Below, in pieces: positions 26,833-36,066 of a stretch of 64,000 nucleotides of DNA; within the stretch, counting starts at the first letter, position 1; the number at the start of each line of letters is the position of its first letter. Source of the DNA: Desulfobaculum bizertense DSM 18034. Its GTDB lineage: Bacteria > Desulfobacterota > Desulfovibrionia > Desulfovibrionales > Desulfovibrionaceae. The notes beneath the pieces were generated by a model. The model was not told where the DNA came from. It saw only the letters and a program-made list of their open reading frames with translations, and ran no database searches. The stretch lies in assembly GCF_900167065.1 (NCBI RefSeq), contig NZ_FUYA01000004.1, positions 257,162-321,161 of the forward strand. Reading direction: 5' to 3'. A program made the position numbers and the translations under genes.

Positions 26833-28338
26833 CTACTTCTTGGCAGATGCGGCGTTGATGACTTCGATCGCCTCTGTCAAAATCTGCTGCAATGTTTCTG
26901 CGCTAAGGGGGTGACTGCTTTCCGCACCAAAACAGCTTTCGGGGCAGGGTTTTTCAATCGTATTTGCACCACCAAGAGTCTCCATTGTCCGGACTCCGTA
27001 GCCAACCTTTCTGGTGTAGATAAGGTTCATTGGAGAAACGTTGTCTGCGGTAATGCCGCTACCGGCAGAACCACTTCCAAGCGTCATGGATGGGAAAAGA
27101 TTCGTGGTGGCCCCCATGCCGCCAAAGGTGGCCGGGGTATTGACCAGCAGCCTGCCCACAGGTTTCTTGAGGGCAAACTGGCGGATTACGTCTTCATCTC
27201 TGGAGTGGATCACCAGAGTATGTGCATTTCTCTCATGCAGGAGAAGCTCGATGCACTTTTCACAGGCGTGCATCCAGTCATCCTCTTCGTAATAAGCAAG
27301 GACAGGTGCAAGAAGTTCGCGAGAATACGGATCAGACTCAGAAACATATCTGCGATCTGCAACCAAAAGCTTTACGCCTACGGGAACGCGAATACCGGCA
27401 CGGCGTGCAAGGCGCTCTGCGCTCACACCAACCATTCCGGCACGACGGCGACCGTCGGGAGTAAAGAACATCTCTGCCAAACGCAGGGAGTCTTCTTCGG
27501 ACATGAAGTATGCTCCATGCTTCTGGAAGGCCCGCTTCACTTCTGGCGAAATGCATGCATCTACCACCACAGACTGCTCTGCGGAGGGTGCAACACCATA
27601 ATCAAAGGTCTTGCTCGCTATAATATCCTTTACAGCCTGATCAATGTCTGCCGTACGTTCGATGAACGCAGGACCATTTCCTGTGCCGCCATAGATGACA
27701 GGCTTTCCGGAAGCCTTGGCTTCTGGCAGCATGCCGGGAACACCAGACATCAAAATGAGCGATGTATTCTGGTGGTTCATAAGCTCGCGGGCACCACTTT
27801 TGGAAATGGGCTTCAGATATGCCAGACAGCCTTCTGGCAGACCTTTTTCGGTTGCGGCCTCGATCATAATGTCGAGGACCTTGCTCATACTTTTTTCTGC
27901 GCGCGGATGGGGAGAAAAGATGATGGCGTTGCCAGATTTAATCGCAATCAGCGTATTGTGAATCGTGGTGGACACAGGGCTGGTCACTGGGCAAAGCGCA
28001 GCAATGACACCCATAGGCACACCAATGTCCGTGATCTGCTTCTTGCTGTCTTCGGCAATGACGCCGACACAGCGCATACCCCAGAGGTGTCTGCGGGTAT
28101 TGGAGCACACAAACTGATTCTTGACGTACTTGTCTTCCCATCTCCCATAATCAGTTTCATCATGAGAAAGGACGGCAAGTCCCTGCAGATGCTCAGCAAC
28201 TGCCTCGGCTACGCCTTTGACGATCTCGTCCAGCTTCTCCTGAGGAAATGTCGCCAGCTTTTTCTGGGCCTGAAATGCGTTCTCCGCCAGGATTCGTGCC
28301 TGCTGAATGGAGAGTAAATCGTTATCAACTATCATCAT
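26833..28338 (-). CDS. cutB: aldehyde dehydrogenase homologue lacking the catalytic cysteine
   Basis: A 501-residue protein clearly related to the dehydrogenase at 21035 along its length ([41 protein letters not shown]). The active-site segment reads [12 protein letters not shown], so Pro251 replaces the catalytic cysteine found in FDNGTICASEQS. I checked the codon (CCC) on the DNA. A C-terminal helix, [16 protein letters not shown], resembles an encapsulation peptide. It is therefore probably not a dehydrogenase. It may be a scaffold, a regulatory subunit or a hetero-oligomer partner. The symbol follows the type I choline-cluster convention and is tentative. It lies directly upstream of cutC. 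Confidence 0.88.
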   Translation of the reverse strand: MMIVDNDLLSIQQARILAENAFQAQKKLATFPQEKLDEIVKGVAEAVAEHLQGLAVLSHDETDYGRWEDKYVKNQFVCSNTRRHLWGMRCVGVIAEDSKKQITDIGVPMGVIAALCPVTSPVSTTIHNTLIAIKSGNAIIFSPHPRAEKSMSKVLDIMIEAATEKGLPEGCLAYLKPISKSGARELMNHQNTSLILMSGVPGMLPEAKASGKPVIYGGTGNGPAFIERTADIDQAVKDIIASKTFDYGVAPSAEQSVVVDACISPEVKRAFQKHGAYFMSEEDSLRLAEMFFTPDGRRRAGMVGVSAERLARRAGIRVPVGVKLLVADRRYVSESDPYSRELLAPVLAYYEEDDWMHACEKCIELLLHERNAHTLVIHSRDEDVIRQFALKKPVGRLLVNTPATFGGMGATTNLFPSMTLGSGSAGSGITADNVSPMNLIYTRKVGYGVRTMETLGGANTIEKPCPESCFGAESSHPLSAETLQQILTEAIEVINAASAKK

Positions 28339-28386
28339 TTACCCTTTTTCCCTCTCCTTAATGTCCCAAGTGCACACAAGGCGCGG

Positions 28387-29004
28387 CTATGGGAGCAGAT
28401 TTTCCAGGGCGTACCGCTCTGTGATCTTGGCCAGGTCTGGGTGGGGAGTAGGAATAACCAAGGAGCTGTAAACTTCAGCGTCCATATTCTCTACGGCCCT
28501 GACGCCAGCTTCTACTGCGGACTGACAAGCCGAAACATCACCCTGTACCAGTACGGAAATGTATCCCGAGGCGACGTTTTCATAGCCGATGAGTTCAACA
28601 TCAGCAGCTTTCATCATGGCGTCCGCAGCTTCCAGAACAAATACAATGCCAAAGGTTTCAATAAGGCCGATAGCTCGGCGGTCAGGTGCAGCCTGTGCCT
28701 TGCCAGCTTCGTCGTCCACTGCGTGAACTGAGACAATGTCTCCAACGCCGCGAATGGGCCGGGGCATAACGTTTTGGGCTGTCAGCTTGCCAAGTTCGGA
28801 AGCGGCAGCAGCACCAGCTTCCACCGCAGCCTTCACAGCGGCCACATCACCTTTCACCATGACGGCAACCAGGGTTGAGCCGATGTTTTCGTACGATGTC
28901 AGTTGCACGTTTGCAGCTTTGAGCATGCTATCCGTGCCACCAATAGCCGGAACCATTCCAAGAGTTTCGATAAGGCCGAGGGCCTCTTCGCCGTAATACC
29001 TCAT
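28387..29004 (-). CDS. BMC-T tandem shell protein, first gene of the operon
   Basis: A 205-residue protein with two standard-order BMC domains: ALGLIETLGMVPAIGGTDSM (about 8-95) and AIGLIETFGIVFVLEAADAM (about 112-200). They are joined by a short Ala/Asp linker. Unlike the two PduT-like proteins, it has no cysteine at the pore position (SYENIGST and GYENVASG instead). GAGGAG precedes the ATG. It is the promoter-proximal gene and should be the most strongly transcribed trimer, possibly with a gated pore for large substrates. Confidence 0.9.
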   Translation of the reverse strand: MRYYGEEALGLIETLGMVPAIGGTDSMLKAANVQLTSYENIGSTLVAVMVKGDVAAVKAAVEAGAAAASELGKLTAQNVMPRPIRGVGDIVSVHAVDDEAGKAQAAPDRRAIGLIETFGIVFVLEAADAMMKAADVELIGYENVASGYISVLVQGDVSACQSAVEAGVRAVENMDAEVYSSLVIPTPHPDLAKITERYALENLLP

Positions 29005-29117
29005 GCAGTCTCCTCAACTACGCGGTTCAATCAGTCCTCAATAGATTACTAAAAAAAGCATCGCCTCCTGGTGCAGAACGGACCTTATAAGGAAGACCTG
29101 CCTGCACCGAAATTTAC

Positions 29118-29149
29118 TCTACCCCTTCCCCCTTAGGGGAAAGTCAATG
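29118..29149 (-). promoter_or_regulatory. MerR-type promoter/operator of the choline microcompartment operon
   Basis: On the minus strand, -35 TTGACT (29149-29144) and -10 TAGAGT (29123-29118) are separated by an over-long 20-base spacer. The spacer is filled by the dyad TTCCCCTAAGGGGGAAG. Over-spaced promoters with an internal dyad are the mark of MerR activation. The site is 114 bases before the first operon start codon and matches the site at 29712. Confidence 0.75.
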
Positions 29150-29711
29150 CAGTTTCTGGATTTCTCCACAATTTATCCAATATAATCTTAATTTTCAGAT
29201 AGTTATGATAAAAAAGGTCTACGTTTACCCCATAGTTGTCCTTCTAAGAACTACGGTTTGATCCTTTTACAGGGGCAGGAGAAAATACACGCTAGGGGGA
29301 AGCTTACAGGGAAATGGCACGCAAGCTTTTTTGAACTCGCGTAAATAATCACAAAACCCTACCCTTCCACTTCCGGAGGGATGCTCTGGCAAAGATTCGG
29401 TTCGCCTATCGAGTTATTTGACTGTTTAATCAATCAAATTATGTAACCCTTTGATTTTATTTTCGTAAACAAATACAGCCGTATATACTCATACCTTTTT
29501 ACTAGCCAAGAAAAAATATCCGAGTTAAGGAATACCCTCGAGTGGAACCTTTACGATTTTGATTCACAAGCTTCATAGTTCCCTTAAATTATTGTACTTT
29601 TTTCACAGCCTTCCCACAGGGTTCAGGTTATGAAACGGGTCAAAAAGACCCAGATTTCCAATGATGCCGACATCCAAAAGCCATTCTTTTTACCGAATAC
29701 ACAATATTCTG
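29150..29711. other. non-coding divergent control region
   Basis: About 560 A+T-rich bases with no credible gene. A third partial operator, AAGCTTCCCCCTAG on the minus strand (29292-29305), repeats one arm of the MerR-type dyads. Nothing else was recognised. Confidence 0.6.
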
Positions 29712-29742
29712 TTGACCTTCCCCCTACGGGAAGCATTAGCAC
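29712..29742 (+). promoter_or_regulatory. MerR-type promoter/operator of the transporter gene
   Basis: -35 TTGACC (29712-29717), a 19-base spacer containing TTCCCCCTACGGGAAG, and -10 TAGCAC (29737-29742). The dyad and spacing correspond to the microcompartment operator on the other strand and resemble classic MerR-family promoters such as CueR targets. Confidence 0.75.
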
Positions 29743-29835
29743 AATCATAGGAGTACTCCGCCCACGCTGATGGAGCGTGAGCTTGTGTTTAGAGAGGATG
29801 GACTCTGAGGAAACGACATTCAAAAGGAGATAAAC

Positions 29836-30915
29836 ATGGGGCAAGCAGTAGGCGCTCTTAATCCGGCAGCAATTGCCGCGAAGAAAAAACTGGCCGCTGA
29901 CTTTAAAACGAAGGGCATTCTTACAGCACTCCTGTCTGGTCTGCTGTATGGCTTTTACACCGCATTCATGACTCTTGGCATGTCCAAGGGTGTATGGGCT
30001 AACTGGTACGGCGAAAACTCTGGGCTGTCTGCTTTCGCTGTTATGTACCTGCTCGGTGCTCTTGGTGCAGCATGCACCGATACTTGTAGTGCTCTGTGGG
30101 CTACAAGCTTTGCAACCATTCGTGGTCGCTTTTCTGACTTTATTCGTACCATCAAGACCAAGCCCGGTATCGTGATGGTTGTTGCAGCAATTATCGGCGG
30201 TCCTCTGGCTAGTACCGCTTACGTTGTTGGCCTCCAGATGGCAGGCTCCCTGGTTGTTCCGATCGCAGCTCTTTGCCCTGCTATCGGCGCTATCATCGGC
30301 CACTTCCTTTTCAAGCAGCACCTGAACGCTCGCATGATGCTCGGTATTGGCATCTGCTTCCTCGCCAGCTTCATGATCGGCAGCACCGGTCTTGGCGACG
30401 ACGTACCGGCTAACCTCATGGTTGGTCTGTTCTTCGGCTTCATTGCTGCTCTTTGCTGGGGTATCGAAGGCTGCATTTGTGGTTACGGTACTTCCATGAT
30501 CGATCCCGAGATTGGCATCACAATCCGTCAGGTCACCGCAGGTTTCTCCAACCTGCTCATTCTGGTGCCTGTCTTTGCTCTCATCTCTGGCCTCAGCCCG
30601 GTCGAAATGGTCGGCACAGCCTTTGGTGACGGCGACGCCATGATCTGGTTCGTTCTGGCTGGCCTCAGCGCATACCTTACCTTTATGTTCTGGTACAAGG
30701 GTAACGGCATGTGCGGTGCTGCACTGGGTATGTCCTGCAACGGCACCTTCTCTTTCTGGGGTCCCTTCTGCTGCTGGATCATCATTGGTGTGATCTTTGG
30801 TCAGGAAGGCTGGAACATGCCTCCCATCGCATGGGCTGCGGCACTCGTCATGGTCGTTGGTATCTTCACCATCGCTATGAATCCCCTTGACCTCTTTAAA
30901 AAGAAGGATGCCTAG
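29836..30915 (+). CDS. DMT (EamA-like) superfamily transporter linked to the choline locus
   Basis: A 359-residue protein with about ten hydrophobic segments (ILTALLSGLLYGFYTAFMTL; VVAAIIGGPLASTAYVVG; LMVGLFFGFIAALCWGIE; WAAALVMVVGIFTIAMN). The two-fold repeat is typical of drug/metabolite transporters. It is transcribed away from the microcompartment operon but shares its MerR-type operator. Candidate jobs are choline import or trimethylamine/ethanol export, and the sequence does not decide. AAGGAGA lies 8 bases before the ATG. Its stop is one base from the next start. Confidence 0.8.
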   Translation: MGQAVGALNPAAIAAKKKLAADFKTKGILTALLSGLLYGFYTAFMTLGMSKGVWANWYGENSGLSAFAVMYLLGALGAACTDTCSALWATSFATIRGRFSDFIRTIKTKPGIVMVVAAIIGGPLASTAYVVGLQMAGSLVVPIAALCPAIGAIIGHFLFKQHLNARMMLGIGICFLASFMIGSTGLGDDVPANLMVGLFFGFIAALCWGIEGCICGYGTSMIDPEIGITIRQVTAGFSNLLILVPVFALISGLSPVEMVGTAFGDGDAMIWFVLAGLSAYLTFMFWYKGNGMCGAALGMSCNGTFSFWGPFCCWIIIGVIFGQEGWNMPPIAWAAALVMVVGIFTIAMNPLDLFKKKDA

Positions 30916-30916
30916 C

Positions 30917-31183
30917 ATGAAACCGCTGAACTACGCCATTCTGAAGCATTTCACTAAAGTTGAAGAAGCTTGTGTACAGGACATCATGGAAGTTCTTCGC
31001 GCCGAGTACGGCAGCTTTAGAGCTTTCAAAAAGGATTCTATCCTGAATGCCCTGATGACCGCAGAAGCAAACGGCCTGCTCGAAGAATCCCGCTTCGACC
31101 TCGATGAAAACAACGAACTTCGCGTGTACTTCCATGCACACGAAGAAGGCGCCGCCACGATCAATACATACATCGCCGACTAG
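30917..31183 (+). CDS. 88-residue winged-helix-like protein coupled to the transporter
   Basis: The ATG lies one base after the transporter stop, so the two are probably translationally coupled. Predicted helices NYAILKHFTK, CVQDIMEVLRAEYG and KKDSILNALMTAEANGLLEES, then a strand-turn-strand LDENNELRVYFHAHEEG, make a winged-helix layout. A final helix, AATINTYIAD, ends it. No family name was recognised. It may be a small DNA-binding co-regulator of the choline locus or a protein-interaction module. It is followed by a strong terminator. Confidence 0.65.
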   Translation: MKPLNYAILKHFTKVEEACVQDIMEVLRAEYGSFRAFKKDSILNALMTAEANGLLEESRFDLDENNELRVYFHAHEEGAATINTYIAD

Positions 31184-31192
31184 CGCTTTTTT

Positions 31193-31232
31193 GGGTGGAG
31201 CCTTCCAACACGGAAAGGTTCCACCCTTTTTT
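31193..31232 (+). terminator. intrinsic terminator of the transporter operon
   Basis: GGGTGGAGCCTTCC pairs with GGAAAGGTTCCACCC, followed by TTTTTT. Confidence 0.88.
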
Positions 31233-31431
31233 ATACAGGACGTTGTTCCTGGTGTTCTGTGTCTGGATAATGGCTCATTTTTTGATGCCTTTTTTACAAG
31301 ACAAAAATTGTACAAGCTGCTACAGCCTGAAACTTACTGAGGTGCACAGAAAAACGGGGAACGACAAAGCTTTTTAGAAAAACTTCTTTGGGAGTAGGAT
31401 ACCCCAAGGAGCAACGAAGGAGAGACGTTCT

Positions 31432-32286
31432 ATGAAGTATAAGGGACGGTATTTCATAGGTGACATGAGTAAAATCTGTAACATTTCAAAAAAGGCGCTT
31501 CGTTATTACGACGAAATAAACCTTATTCCTTCTCACCGGCACGACTACAATCAGTACCGGTACTACACATACGAGTCCCTGTTAGCTGTACCTGTCATCA
31601 AGTATTACAAGCAGATGGGCTTTACCCTCGATGAAATGCGTAAGTTCATCGAAGGCAACACCGCGAACATCTACAAGACAATCCAGCACTCATTCCTCAA
31701 AAAAATTGAAGAGCTGGAGCAGGAACAGGAAAAGATTCGGCGCAAGCACCACTCCGTCAAAGACTGGTATGAACTGGTCGTTGAGGCTGAGATGGTTATG
31801 GAAAACAACATTCAGGAAGTTTCCATCAAATACGTGCAGCCGAGTAAATATCTTTTCCAGAACCAGACCTTTGAAAGCGACTTGATGGCTGCGATCATCA
31901 ACATTGACTTTACCAAGCATGTTGAAGATCTGGACAACGAAATCACAGGGCCGGTCATTCTGAATTTCTCCTCATACAAAAAACGTCTGGAGAAATCCGA
32001 ACAGCCGATACGAATTCTGCAAAAGACCCTCAAGCCCTTGGCTCTGGATAATCAGGCCAGCTTTGGAGGGCATATGATGGCAACCTGCTATCATATTGGT
32101 TCGCATGACGACATTGAGAAGACGTACAAAAAAATCATGCACTGGGCACAGGAGAACAACTACATTCTCCACGACAGTTCTTATGAACGCTACGTGACAG
32201 ACTACTGGACAACCCGAAACACCTCTCAGTTTGTTACAGAAGTCATGATGCGCGTCTCCAGAGAAAAAGCTTCCGCTCGAAACTAG
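31432..32286 (+). CDS. MerR-family regulator with GyrI/BmrR-like effector domain
   Basis: A 284-residue protein. The winged helix-turn-helix (about 8-75) has the MerR signature ISKKALRYYDEINLIPSHR and YRYYTYESLLAVPVIKYYKQMGF. A long dimerisation helix (about 80-125) follows. The C-terminal half (about 130-280) has the GyrI-like pattern with GSHDDIEKTYKKIMHWAQEN and a closing SYERYVTDYW block. BmrR-class domains bind lipophilic and quaternary-ammonium cations, so choline is a plausible ligand. GAAGGAG precedes the ATG. It is the likely activator acting at the two dyads 29118-29149 and 29712-29742. Confidence 0.88.
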   Translation: MKYKGRYFIGDMSKICNISKKALRYYDEINLIPSHRHDYNQYRYYTYESLLAVPVIKYYKQMGFTLDEMRKFIEGNTANIYKTIQHSFLKKIEELEQEQEKIRRKHHSVKDWYELVVEAEMVMENNIQEVSIKYVQPSKYLFQNQTFESDLMAAIINIDFTKHVEDLDNEITGPVILNFSSYKKRLEKSEQPIRILQKTLKPLALDNQASFGGHMMATCYHIGSHDDIEKTYKKIMHWAQENNYILHDSSYERYVTDYWTTRNTSQFVTEVMMRVSREKASARN

Positions 32287-32332
32287 CTTTTCTCTAAAAC
32301 AACACGTCGTCAAAAACATGAGCCGCTGACAT

Positions 32333-32361
32333 GGGCTACGCACTGCGCGTAGCCCTTTTTT
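32333..32361 (+). terminator. terminator of the MerR-family gene
   Basis: GGGCTACGC and GCGTAGCCC pair around a short loop, followed by TTTTTT. Confidence 0.88.
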
Positions 32362-32371
32362 GTGCACAAAA

Positions 32372-32405
32372 AAAGCGCAAGGTTCCAAAAGGAAACTTGC
32401 GCTTT
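32372..32405 (-). terminator. terminator of the ars operon
   Basis: AAAGCGCAAGGTTCC pairs with GGAAACTTGCGCTTT around a 4-base loop. On the minus strand it is followed by a T-tract, 20 bases after arsC. Confidence 0.85.
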
Positions 32406-32425
32406 ATCTTTTCGCGTCACCGTGG

Positions 32426-32857
32426 CTACAAATTCTTTGGCATCTTTTCGACGAACGCGCGAATTTCATCACGCACTCTTCGGTATGCCTCTAATGCCTC
32501 TTCTTCTGTTTTAGCATCCTGTGCCAGCCTGGGCGGGTCATCAAAACCAGCGTGTATCCGCTTCACTGCACCAGGGAAATATGGACAATTTTCATTTGCA
32601 TGTCCGCACACCGTCACAACGACATCAAACAGCACCTTTGGCAGCTCACTCACAAGCTTTGACTCATGCCCAGAGATATCAACCCCGGACTCAGCCATAA
32701 CCTGAACAGCCGTGCCGTTAAGTCCATGCTTTTCAATACCTGCTGACCACACGTCAATCTCATTGCCTTTCAAGGCACGGGTCCACCCTTCTGCCATCTG
32801 GCTTCGGCATGAATTCCCCGTACACAAAAACAGAACTTTCAGTTTTTCATTCGACAT
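32426..32857 (-). CDS. arsC: arsenate reductase, thioredoxin-coupled (LMW-PTPase fold)
   Basis: A 143-residue protein. The P-loop FLCTGNSCRSQMAEG holds the nucleophile Cys and conserved Asn and Arg. The resolving pair VVTVCGHANENC and the late Asp in HAGFDDPP are those of the Staphylococcus/Bacillus thioredoxin type. It reduces arsenate to arsenite for export by the Acr3 pump, whose gene is 8 bases upstream. Confidence 0.95.
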   Translation of the reverse strand: MSNEKLKVLFLCTGNSCRSQMAEGWTRALKGNEIDVWSAGIEKHGLNGTAVQVMAESGVDISGHESKLVSELPKVLFDVVVTVCGHANENCPYFPGAVKRIHAGFDDPPRLAQDAKTEEEALEAYRRVRDEIRAFVEKMPKNL

Positions 32858-32865
32858 AGCCAGCG

Positions 32866-33954
32866 TTATCCTTTTTCGCAGCAGCTCACAGAACGGGTTC
32901 CCTCGGCGTCAGAGTCATGAAAGTATCGTCTGCGCAACCACAGGGCCACATTAACCAAACCAATCAAAACTGGCACCTCAACCAGCGGCCCAATCACCGC
33001 GGCAAAAGCTACACCAGAGTTGATGCCAAACACGGCAATCGCGACCGCAATCGCCAGTTCAAAATTATTTGATGCCGCAGTAAAACTCAGGGTTGCGGAC
33101 TTGGAGTACCCCGCCCCAGCCTTCTTGGACAAGAAGAACGACACCAAAAACATCACAACAAAATAGATGCACAGGGGCACAGCAATGCGCAGGACGTCAA
33201 ACGGAAGCTGTACAATATACTCGCCCTTGAGCGAAAACATGACGAGAATCGTAAACAGCAGGAACACCAGCGTCAGAGGGGCAATCTTTGGCAAAAAGAC
33301 ATTCTCGTACCATGCTTCCCCTTTGAGCCGAAGGCCAATGACTCGAGACAGGAAGCCCGCAAGAAAAGGAATCCCAAGGTAAATAAAAACGCTTTCTGCG
33401 ATCTGCCCCATTGAAATGTCTACAACGGCGCCAGAGAGACCGAGCATCGCCGGAAGCTTGGTGATAAATATCCAGGCAAACAGAGAGAAAAAGAGGACCT
33501 GAAAAATCGAGTTAAACGCCACCAGCCCTGCGCAGTATTCCCGGTCACCGTCTGCAAGATCATTCCATACAATGACCATCGCAATACAGCGAGCCAGCCC
33601 AATCAAGATGAGACCAATCATGTACTCATGGTATCCAGACAGAAAGGTCACCGCGAGGACAAACATAAACACAGGGCCAATCACCCAGTTCTGCACAAGT
33701 GACAGAGCAAGAATACGCCCATTGCGGAAGACCTGTCCAAGCCGCTCATACTTTACCTTGGCAAGCGGTGGATACATCATCAGGATCAGCCCGACGGCAA
33801 TGGGAATATTCGTGGCCCCAACCTGTGAGGCATGTATCAGGTCCTGTACCTGCGGCCATGTATACCCCGTAAGTACGCCCACCAGCATTGCCAGAAATAT
33901 CCACAGAGTGAGATATCTATCCAAAAACGACAGTCGCCGTGTTTGCGTTGCCAT
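32866..33954 (-). CDS. acr3: arsenite efflux permease Acr3
   Basis: A 362-residue, ten-helix BART-superfamily transporter. [16 protein letters not shown] and [24 protein letters not shown] contain the conserved Cys of Acr3 (ARCIAMV). [24 protein letters not shown] is the second family hallmark. It exports arsenite from the cytoplasm using the proton gradient. The C-terminal SCCEKG could bind arsenite. Its promoter region carries a perfect ArsR-type palindrome. It forms an operon with arsC. Confidence 0.95.
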   Translation of the reverse strand: MATQTRRLSFLDRYLTLWIFLAMLVGVLTGYTWPQVQDLIHASQVGATNIPIAVGLILMMYPPLAKVKYERLGQVFRNGRILALSLVQNWVIGPVFMFVLAVTFLSGYHEYMIGLILIGLARCIAMVIVWNDLADGDREYCAGLVAFNSIFQVLFFSLFAWIFITKLPAMLGLSGAVVDISMGQIAESVFIYLGIPFLAGFLSRVIGLRLKGEAWYENVFLPKIAPLTLVFLLFTILVMFSLKGEYIVQLPFDVLRIAVPLCIYFVVMFLVSFFLSKKAGAGYSKSATLSFTAASNNFELAIAVAIAVFGINSGVAFAAVIGPLVEVPVLIGLVNVALWLRRRYFHDSDAEGTRSVSCCEKG

Positions 33955-34015
33955 GTTTCCTCCATGTATCCATTCCAGTGCAGTTCAGCAGAAGCTCTGC
34001 ACCTTCAAAGTTTGG

Positions 34016-34039
34016 CTATTTGGCAAAACCGCCAAATAG
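34016..34039. promoter_or_regulatory. ArsR-type operator
   Basis: Perfect palindrome CTATTTGGC - AAAACC - GCCAAATAG between acr3 and arsR. Related half-sites, TATTTGGCAAAATAACCAA at about 34428 and CAATTTGGCGA near 34470, lie upstream of arsR itself, which suggests autoregulation. Confidence 0.75.
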
Positions 34040-34081
34040 AATATCTATAAAAAGGAGTGAGCAAAGCATCACTCCTGACTT

Positions 34082-34414
34082 TTACCGTGCGCATTCCCCA
34101 CTGGACAGTGTACACGCCACTGCCGGGGAATTCAAAACCGTTGCATTCAGGCATTCCATAAAATCAGTCAGACATGAAATGCGCAGCGAGTAATACACGC
34201 AATTACCACGTTTTTCATCAGCGACAATTCCGGCTTCCTTGAGTACGGAAAGATGCTTGGAAACCGTTGACATATCTGAGCCAACAAGCGGCTGTAGCTC
34301 GCACACGCACAATTCGCCTTCGCTCAGTGCATCCACAAAACGCAAACGGGTAGGATGCCCGAGAGCTTTAAATATTTTTGCGCGGTCTTCGATATTTTTC
34401 TGTGTATGAGTCAT
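34082..34414 (-). CDS. arsR: ArsR-family arsenic-responsive repressor
   Basis: A 110-residue protein starting at the ATG after AAGGAG; the upstream extension has no homology. The winged helix is FKALGHPTRLRFVDALSEGELCVCELQPLVG, then MSTVSKHLSVLKEAGIV. The metal-site cysteines are in ELCVCEL (alpha3). Further Cys near the C-terminus (ACTLSSGEC) may complete the As(III) site. It lies upstream of acr3-arsC in the same direction, with operators on both sides. Confidence 0.93.
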   Translation of the reverse strand: MTHTQKNIEDRAKIFKALGHPTRLRFVDALSEGELCVCELQPLVGSDMSTVSKHLSVLKEAGIVADEKRGNCVYYSLRISCLTDFMECLNATVLNSPAVACTLSSGECAR

Positions 34415-34562
34415 ATGTGCTCCTTGCGTATTTGGCAAAATAACCAAGAAGCGCGATCTGTCAAGTGACAATTTGGCGATTTTTTTCCCTTGCTGCAAGG
34501 GCTTGTCGAACTCACTGACTTTTTGTAGAGGAGGAACCGGAAACACTGTCGTGGGAGGACAT

Positions 34563-34784
34563 GTGCTTAAGAAACTCTTTTCGAAACGGGCATCAGTACT
34601 TTTACTGCTTGCTGCGTGTGTCTGTCTTTTTAGCTACAGACTGTCTGGATCGTACATAGATGACAATGGAATACTTCACGAATCATTTGGATTCATTCCG
34701 CTTGGCTGGCTCTTTTTTCTGCTCAGTCTTGTCTCGCTTACCGGAGCGGCCCTGCGTCGCCTCTTCACCAAAAAAATCATTTAG
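34563..34784 (+). CDS. small membrane protein, DUF3955-like
   Basis: A 73-residue protein starting at a GTG with GGGAGG five bases upstream. Two hydrophobic helices ([14 protein letters not shown] and [15 protein letters not shown]) flank [21 protein letters not shown], the pattern of the uncharacterised DUF3955 family. Its 3' end overlaps the convergent umuC gene by 8 bases. The role is unknown. Confidence 0.65.
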   Translation: MLKKLFSKRASVLLLLAACVCLFSYRLSGSYIDDNGILHESFGFIPLGWLFFLLSLVSLTGAALRRLFTKKII

Positions 34785-36066
34785 CCGTGGGCAGCTCTGC
34801 CCATGATGTCGTAAACTTCTTTGAAAGCTGCTGCTGGCGCATATGCCAGTCCTTGGCGCCAAGCCCTGCGCTGGCGAACTGAAGGCTTCCACGTCCAAAG
34901 CGCTGATTAGCCGCATCCATAGCCTGCATAAGCCGTTTTTGTTCTTTGCGCTCATCGTTATGCAAAAAATCTGAAAACGTGCATTGTCGCTGATTTTCGG
35001 GACAGAGTTCCAAAAGAACAACTCCGGCTTTTTGATACAGAAATCCGGGGCGATAGATTTTGCGCAAGATCTGCAAGGCCGCAGTCAAAATATCGGGGGT
35101 AAACGCGCTTGGCGTGGGAAGCGCAGCCTGCCCTTTTCCAAAATACTGAGGGTCGTCTGCAAAACGGTTTGTCTGAATAACAAGCTGAACCACTTGGGCG
35201 ACCAGCCCCTTTCGCCGCAGCTTCTCCCCTGCCCGCTGCACATAGCTTGTTATCGCTTCTTCCAGTGCCTCCAGGGATGTAACCCGCTGCCCAAACGACC
35301 GGGAACAGCTCACACTTTGTGCAGGCGGAGCCACCTGCTCCAGCTCAATACACGGAATCCCCCGAAGTTCCAGCATAGTCCGCAGTCCACAGACGGTCAG
35401 CATGTCTCTGACCCAGTCCTGTGTACGACGGGTGAGGTCATACGCCGTCCGAACCGAACGCGCCCGCAACTTATCCGCACTGCGCCGCCCAATGCCCCAG
35501 ACATCGCCAATATCGATACTCTGGAGCGTCGTCGTTATTTCTGCCGGACTCTCCAAAACACATACGCCGTTTTTCTCTGGTGTCTTTTTGGCAACCCGGT
35601 TGGCAATCTTGGCCAGAGTTTTGGTTCTGGCAATGCCGACGCAGACGGGGATTCCAGTCCACTGCCCCACGGTTTTTCGCATCTCCTGCGCAAGGGCATG
35701 TGCCCGCTCGAGGCTCAGCTCGCCAATATCCAAAAAGCACTCATCAATAGAGTACGCTTCCAGACGGGGAGAAAAACGAGACAGAATGTCCTGAACCCGT
35801 GCCGACATATCGCCATACAGCGCATAATTCGACGAAAAAACCCGTACGCCATGCGCCGCAAAAAAATGCTGGAGCTTATGGGCAGGGGCACCCATGGGAA
35901 TCCCAAGAGCCTTGGCCTCATTGGAACGCGAAATAATACAGCCGTCGTTATTGGAGAGCACCACAACGGGTAGCCCTTCGAGCACAGGCTGGAAAACCCG
36001 TTCGCACGAGACATAAAAATTATTGCAGTCGACCATTGCGATATATGGCAACCGATCTGCACTCAC
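34777..36066 (-). CDS. umuC: UmuC-like Y-family DNA polymerase V catalytic subunit
   Basis: A 429-residue protein. It probably starts at a GTG overlapping the umuD stop (GTGA). The catalytic carboxylates are in [17 protein letters not shown] and [12 protein letters not shown] helix-hairpin-helix ([17 protein letters not shown]) and little-finger domain follow. It ends in a UmuC-type tail ([21 protein letters not shown]) including a beta-clamp-like QQQLSKK segment. It carries out error-prone translesion synthesis with cleaved UmuD, normally under SOS control. Confidence 0.95.
   Translation of the reverse strand: MSADRLPYIAMVDCNNFYVSCERVFQPVLEGLPVVVLSNNDGCIISRSNEAKALGIPMGAPAHKLQHFFAAHGVRVFSSNYALYGDMSARVQDILSRFSPRLEAYSIDECFLDIGELSLERAHALAQEMRKTVGQWTGIPVCVGIARTKTLAKIANRVAKKTPEKNGVCVLESPAEITTTLQSIDIGDVWGIGRRSADKLRARSVRTAYDLTRRTQDWVRDMLTVCGLRTMLELRGIPCIELEQVAPPAQSVSCSRSFGQRVTSLEALEEAITSYVQRAGEKLRRKGLVAQVVQLVIQTNRFADDPQYFGKGQAALPTPSAFTPDILTAALQILRKIYRPGFLYQKAGVVLLELCPENQRQCTFSDFLHNDERKEQKRLMQAMDAANQRFGRGSLQFASAGLGAKDWHMRQQQLSKKFTTSWAELPTAK

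Noticed and set aside
29623..30918. Long 431-residue minus-strand open frame over the transporter gene
   Set aside because: It is antisense to a ten-helix membrane protein with clear family features. The antisense product is a low-complexity, His/Cys/Ser-rich shadow with no ribosome binding site.
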